From Macrocystis pyrifera (Eukaryota; Sar; Phaeophyceae; Laminariales; Laminariaceae): a stretch of DNA of 64,000 nt. The stretch covers positions 7,938,667-8,002,666 of the forward strand of contig JASSKH010000020.1 of NCBI GenBank assembly GCA_031763025.1, in the 5' to 3' direction. The translations under genes were made by a program, and so were the position numbers. Each line of letters starts with the position of its first letter. Positions within the stretch are counted from its first letter, which is position 1. Shown one piece after another: positions 52,876-59,000 of this stretch. The notes beneath the pieces are model-generated. The model ran no database searches. It saw only the letters and a list, made by a program, of their open reading frames with translations, and was not told where the DNA came from.

Positions 52876-55800
52876 TTCCTCGAAAGGGATGCGTGGTCAA
52901 TGGTCAAATTACTCGAGGCGAGCAAGAAATGAGTACCCCCCCCCCCCCCCCCCCAACCCCCCTGCACCCCCTCCTCCCTCTCCCCCTCCCCCCTATGTTC
53001 ATTCAGTCTAAGGGAATCGAGGTGGACGCGGGAGACCTCCTGGAACTTTTGGGGAAGGCAATCACCTGCGCCGTTCTAGGCAAGGCGGGTCCTCAGAGGT
53101 CTCGACAGATGGGGGTACTGCTCAAGGATGAGAGGGTGGAGAGCCTGGCGAGGGTACCCGGCTTGGGCACGCATGCGCAGGTAACTGCGGCGGTTTTTGA
53201 TGATCTACGATGTTGACGTTTTTCTGTCTGTCTTTCTCTGTATCTCTGTCTCTCTATATATCTCCCTCTCCCCCCTAATCCTCTGTCAAACGTAGTTGAA
53301 TACCTGGTATACCGCTTTGGGCGGAAATGTAAGGACATTTTAGATACCAATATGAATACCAATCGGTCCTTATAATTTCGTCCAGGGTTGTACACGTACT
53401 GGGCTGAAGATCCACGCACAAGGACGTATTCGGTACGTCCCTGTCTCCCTCTACTTCTTTGTTTTCCCCTTCTCTCCCTCTTCACGCCTATAATACTGTG
53501 GTCATTGTCGACCCTCCATCATATATCTGATATACCCTGATAGTCAATTTTGTGTGATGGTCCATCCGTTTTGTTTTTCATCCTACAAGGCATGCAACAA
53601 ATAAGCACGTCCACCCCCCCCCCCCCCCCCCCACATTTTCCCCATCTCCCCGCCCTCTGTTCCTCACCACCCTCCCCCTCAATCCATGTGCCCGTTTTCA
53701 TCGTTTTTTGTGTTCTCAGGTGCTCACCAAGATGTACACAGAGCAGATCCTCCGCAAGCACGAAATGGAAGCTTTTGAGGAGGTATGATACATACGAATT
53801 TTTGTTCCTTTTTTTCCCGTATTTCATCCTTCTTCTGTCCCTCCTGGGCGTAACCGAAACACCAATTGTTCATTTTAATTTTAATTTTATATATTTATCT
53901 GTTCATTTATTTCTTCATTTGTTTATTCGTTTATTTATTTGTTTTTATTTGTTGTTTTTATTTTATTTAATTTAGTTATCTATTTATCTATTTATCTATT
54001 TATTTATCTATTTATTTATTATTTATTTATTTATTTACCTGGTATCTATTTTTTTTCTTTATTTATTCATGTGTTTGACATTTATTTATTGCGTATTTAT
54101 TGTTTATTACTTGTGTTGGTTGGGTATTGATACTTTTTTTTTCTTGTTTTTTCAGTGTACCCCGTCCCTCCTCGAAATGAGCTGGTGGTGTGTCGGTATG
54201 CGTTTTTTTTTTTTTTTTTTTTTTTTGCGTAACCTCTGGGTTGTTCCAATACTTCAAATTGTGTGCCTTGTCTCTTTGCGCGTCTTGTGGTCTTCTGTCG
54301 CCGATGCAGTCCCTGATGCCGCACCAGAAGGCCATCACAGCTGAGGGCCTGCCCATTCCGGTAAGCTTGTCGGTACGAGTCGGTGCCTGGTCGGTGGGGT
54401 GGCGATCACTGCGAGGTGTTCGTTGGTGTCGATGGTCGTGTTGGAGGCGTTCGATGGCCATGTCTTCGTGGTCGCTGGTGGTGGTGGTAGAGTTGTTTGG
54501 TGGAGGCGTTTGGTGGCGGAGGCGTTGTTGTTGGTGTTGTCGATGTTGTCCCTGCTGTTGGTGGTGGCGAGTGGGGGTGTTTGTTTCGGTTGCTGTTGTT
54601 GTTGTTGTTGTTGTTGTTGTTTTCTTCACATTAAACCGTTCTTTCTACCCGTCGACATCCAGCACAACCAGTGTCCGTGCCGATTCTTCAATCCTAGAGA
54701 GAGAGATACAAGTTCTGTGGTCACAAAGCTACGCCACGGATAGAGATACTACGTTGCCACGTATGCAATGCAATGCCATGCCATCATGCTGCGTACGACA
54801 GGCACGACGTACCCATTCCATGACCTAGAGAAACTAAAAGGGTTGTACGCTGGTTGTGCGTTGGAGGGGTTGTACGCTGGTGTTGGCGTTTCGGTGAATA
54901 TTGCTTTTTGTGGCCGGTGGTGTTTCTTGTTTCTCGTTTTGTTTTTTCCTACAGCAGTGATGCCGTCGTTGTCGTCGTCTACAGATCGTCTACAGATCGT
55001 CTACAGATCATCTACAGATCGTCTACAGATCATCTACAGATCGTCTACAGATCATCTACAGATCGTCTACAGATCATCTACAGATCGTCTACAGATCGTC
55101 TACAGATCATCTACAGATCGTCTACAGATCATCTACAGATCGTCTACAGATCATCTACAGATCGTCTACAGATCATCTACAGATCGTCTACAGATCATCT
55201 ACAGATCGTCTACAGATCATCTACAGATCGTCTACAGATCGTCTACAGATCATGATCTGGACCTTTCAGAGCAGACCTATCCCCGATGTTTGGGTGATCT
55301 GTCTTTTTCCGACTTTGTATGAGCTACAGCAGTTCGTGTTGCCGCTGGTGGGACCCGTATAAACAGCCCTGTATGATCTATTCGAGAACCGCAATTTATT
55401 TCTGGGGCGGGTCTGCGACATAGATGTATGCAGATGCTACACAACCTCTCTTCACAACGGCGTGCGAGGAATTAGGTGATCTATCTGTAGACAGATCGGA
55501 TAGATCATGATCTATCTGTTCAAGGTGTTTCGGAGAAACAATTAAAAGGAGTCGGAAATTATCCCGAAGGTTGTGCGTTACCTTTCCTGTGACCACTCTG
55601 TCCGGCAGTATAGGGAGGTTGTATACACGATAAAAACGACACGCCCTCCTTTATTGTTTCAGATAAACTGCAGACAGGTGAGGTATATATATATATATAT
55701 AAAACATATTAGAATAAGTTCAAGTAGCACATAACAGGAAAAAAGGAACAAGAAGAAAAAAAAAAAATGACAAAAAATCCCAACCCTGCCATTAAAAGGT

Positions 55801-55987
55801 TGTTGTATTGTTATTCCGGCACGGAGACAAGCGTTGCTCCACTTTTCCTATTTTTTTTTCCGTGTATCCCTGATTTGGACATAAACCTCATATTCAGACG
55901 GCCATTGTGCGTCAAGACAGAATGTCGTACGGTTTCGACGGCACCCCGCGGAAGTCTAGGCAAGTCACTGCCCCCGCGTAAAACGCC

Positions 55988-56048
<61 letters not shown>

Positions 56049-59000
56049 CTCTTTCTTTTCCTTTTTTATCTTTTTTTCTTCCGCTCGATTTTCTTGCCTC
56101 AACCGACTCGGGGCGTTGGCCTGGCGCAGGAGAGGGCGGTGATGGAGCACAATATGGTGGCGTCCAGCCGGATCTACGACAACGTCACCTTCAAGGAGCT
56201 GGGCATGCTGCTGCAGATCCCCTGCAAGCAGGCAAGTCAGTCCCCTTTCGACGACGCCGATTTTCGCTTGGTACACACATTCGACGACGCCGATTTTCGC
56301 TATGTATATACACGTATGTGTAACGCCGAGTTTTTTCGTATTCGGTTTCCCCCCAGCCGTACCGATTGGTCGTTATTCGGTTTCCCTTGTAGTGGGTTTA
56401 TCGTATGGGTTTGTTATAGTAACGGATTCGGCAATAGAAATTGTTACATCCAGCCGAATCTACGATGATGTGAGATTTAGTGAGATGGGCACATGCCGTG
56501 GCAGACCCCCCCCCCCCCCCCCCCCCCCCAACAATGCACTGCCTGGTCGGTAGAAACCCGACATGCTCCGTCCCGGCGTTGTAAGGATGCGAGGGTCTAT
56601 GGTCATACGACTACGGCCATGCATGAGATCGAGTACGTCTCTCCTATCGAGTACCCCCCCCCCCCCCCCCCCCCTGCACTTTGACTGCACCCCCCCCCCA
56701 ATATTGGCGGTTTTTGCTTCTTCGGTGCGTTTTCCCCCCTATTGTATATTATGCCAGTGCCTGGTACAAGGTAGCGCCGATTTTTTTTTTTTCTTGTCTT
56801 CCTCAGTTTCCCGTAGTGCTGCTGATTGTTCGTTGTTTCAGTCTTCCTCGTGATTGGAATGACGAATCCCAGCTGAATCTACGACAGCGTCCGCGTTAAT
56901 GCGCTAGGGATGCTGTTGCAGATGCCCCTGCAAACAGGCAGTTGAGCCTCCCACAACCATGCCGATTTGCGATCTTGCTGTTTTTGTTGCGCCGCACTGG
57001 TTGCACTTGTCACGGGTGTGAAAATGAAAAAAAAAAAAAAAATCGGTGTGAGTGTATACGTTTTTGATATTTTTTGTTTCCTAGTTTGCACTACAATTTC
57101 TGTTTTGTCTGTATTTGGCAGATTCTGTAGCCGCCGTTTCGTGACTCGAGTACCCAGCCATGGTATATTGCACCTGGTCTGGCCCCGCGCTGGTCCTCCC
57201 CGGTGCTCACGGTTCATTGTTGGCTCGGCTTCTTGCCTTCCCCCTTCCCATTCCATCCCATCCCATCTCATCCAATCCCGTCAATATCAACATCACATCC
57301 CGTCACACCCCGCCTCCTACGACATCACTGCCTGGTCTGAAGGCGGAGAAAGTGGCGGCTAGGATGATCACGGAGGGGCGTTTGCGCGGCACGATCGATC
57401 AGATTGAAGGACTGCTCAACTTCGAGGGAGGTATGGCAGTGATGGTTATATTGATAGGCGTAGGGATGTACTAGGGGTAGCGGTGGGGACGGGACGGAAC
57501 GGGAGGGGGACGGGAGGAGGGAAGGGGAGGGAAGGGGAGGGAAGGGGAGGGGAGGTGCCGACGAACTACACGTAAGAGGAAGGACCATTACAATATCGGG
57601 TGCACAAGGACAACGAACTTGGTTAGAGGGGAAGAGACGCGTTACGTATCCGACCTGCAGGAGGCAAGGAGGTGGACGACACCACGTGCAGCATGACCAT
57701 CACAAGGGGCTACGTACAGTATTCAGAACCCCTGGACCCAAGCACCAGGTATCCCCGTATGTATGCTTTCACACCATGTTTTTTCGCGATGTTTCCATCA
57801 CCGTCCCGCTCGTCCGGACGCTAAGGGCACTGACCAAATCTCTCGCACAGGCTTCGAGTTCCGTTGCCCCATGCACGCTGCGGACGTGAGAAGAGAAGTC
57901 CGACGATATTACCCTTTTTCTCGCTGACGAGGGGCTCCTGAACTCTCGACCTGCCCAACACCACTCTGCACCGCGTAGTGAGAAACCGTGGGCGTATTAA
58001 TTTTCCCATGAAGTGGTCACCTAGTTTTGAAACATACTATAGAAGGGCGTTTTTCCATCGCCCTTGTTCTTTTTTTCTTGCTCGACAACGGTAAGGATTG
58101 GTGCTTTCAATAATGTCCTAACATTCTGTTTTCGGAAGGCTCTCTCTCTCAACCGGATACTTCCGAAAAACACCATGGTTGTTGTTCGGTTTTGTTAGCA
58201 TACCTCCCCTGCTTCTGGAAAGTATCGAGCGCTGAAAAGAACGAATGAACCTCTGTGCGAACTCGGCGCGGGTTTACGGCAGACGACGACGTCGGAAATT
58301 GGGCCTCGGTTTTTTGGGGGGGGGCATGATGATCGCTTTTTCTTTTTCCTTTTTTTTTTTTTCAAATTGAACTACGGCAGCGTGCGAGAAGTTGTACGGC
58401 ACGACCGCGTGCTATATTCTGTGGCTATTTTGTGGCACCATGGTGGTACCCAACCCAAAAGTGTGCTTTCTGCTCGCTCCGCTGTTGGACAAGACCAAAC
58501 TGTATCGCTGTTTTGGTCGATATTTTCTCGATCCTCTCGTGGTTACCGTCTGTATATCACGTTCAAAACACAAAAAAACACCCACCGGGACGAATTTCCA
58601 CGCTGATTGTTTCCGACGTCGGGGGAGGGCAAACGTCGAGCGATGCGTCTCCATGGCAAATACCGTATTTTGTTTTCGCTGGAATACGATTTCGTCTTTA
58701 TTTTTTTTTTTTTCGCGTTCAGGGCCCGTATGTAATAACACGGAGTAGTTTTCAAAAATGGAATTTCGGAAATATATTTTCTTTCGTTAGATTTGATTTA
58801 CATCTATCTGATTGGTCGAAGAATGAATCATGAAGCAGGCGTTTTGAATTGAAAAACAAGAACGTCAAATTCAACAAGAAAGTCTTCTGGGACTTCTTTT
58901 TGCTCTTCGTGTGATTCGAATCGGGGAGTTTGTTCAACTCGACCATGAAACCGCGAAGCAAGTCACGCGAGCTTGAGCCTGTCGTCCACTGTTTCAGAGG

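Noticed and set aside
54768-55322. Frames with (R)SSTDRLQI repeats, resembling a repeat protein
   Set aside because: The 12-bp satellite is divisible by three, so it stays open in several frames. It lies inside a CSN4 intron with clean exons on both sides.
57843-57890. Extra CSN4 exon after GCACAG at 57843
   Set aside because: The frame after it ([15 protein letters not shown]) does not match CSN4, and exon 12 at 60251 joins exon 11 in phase.
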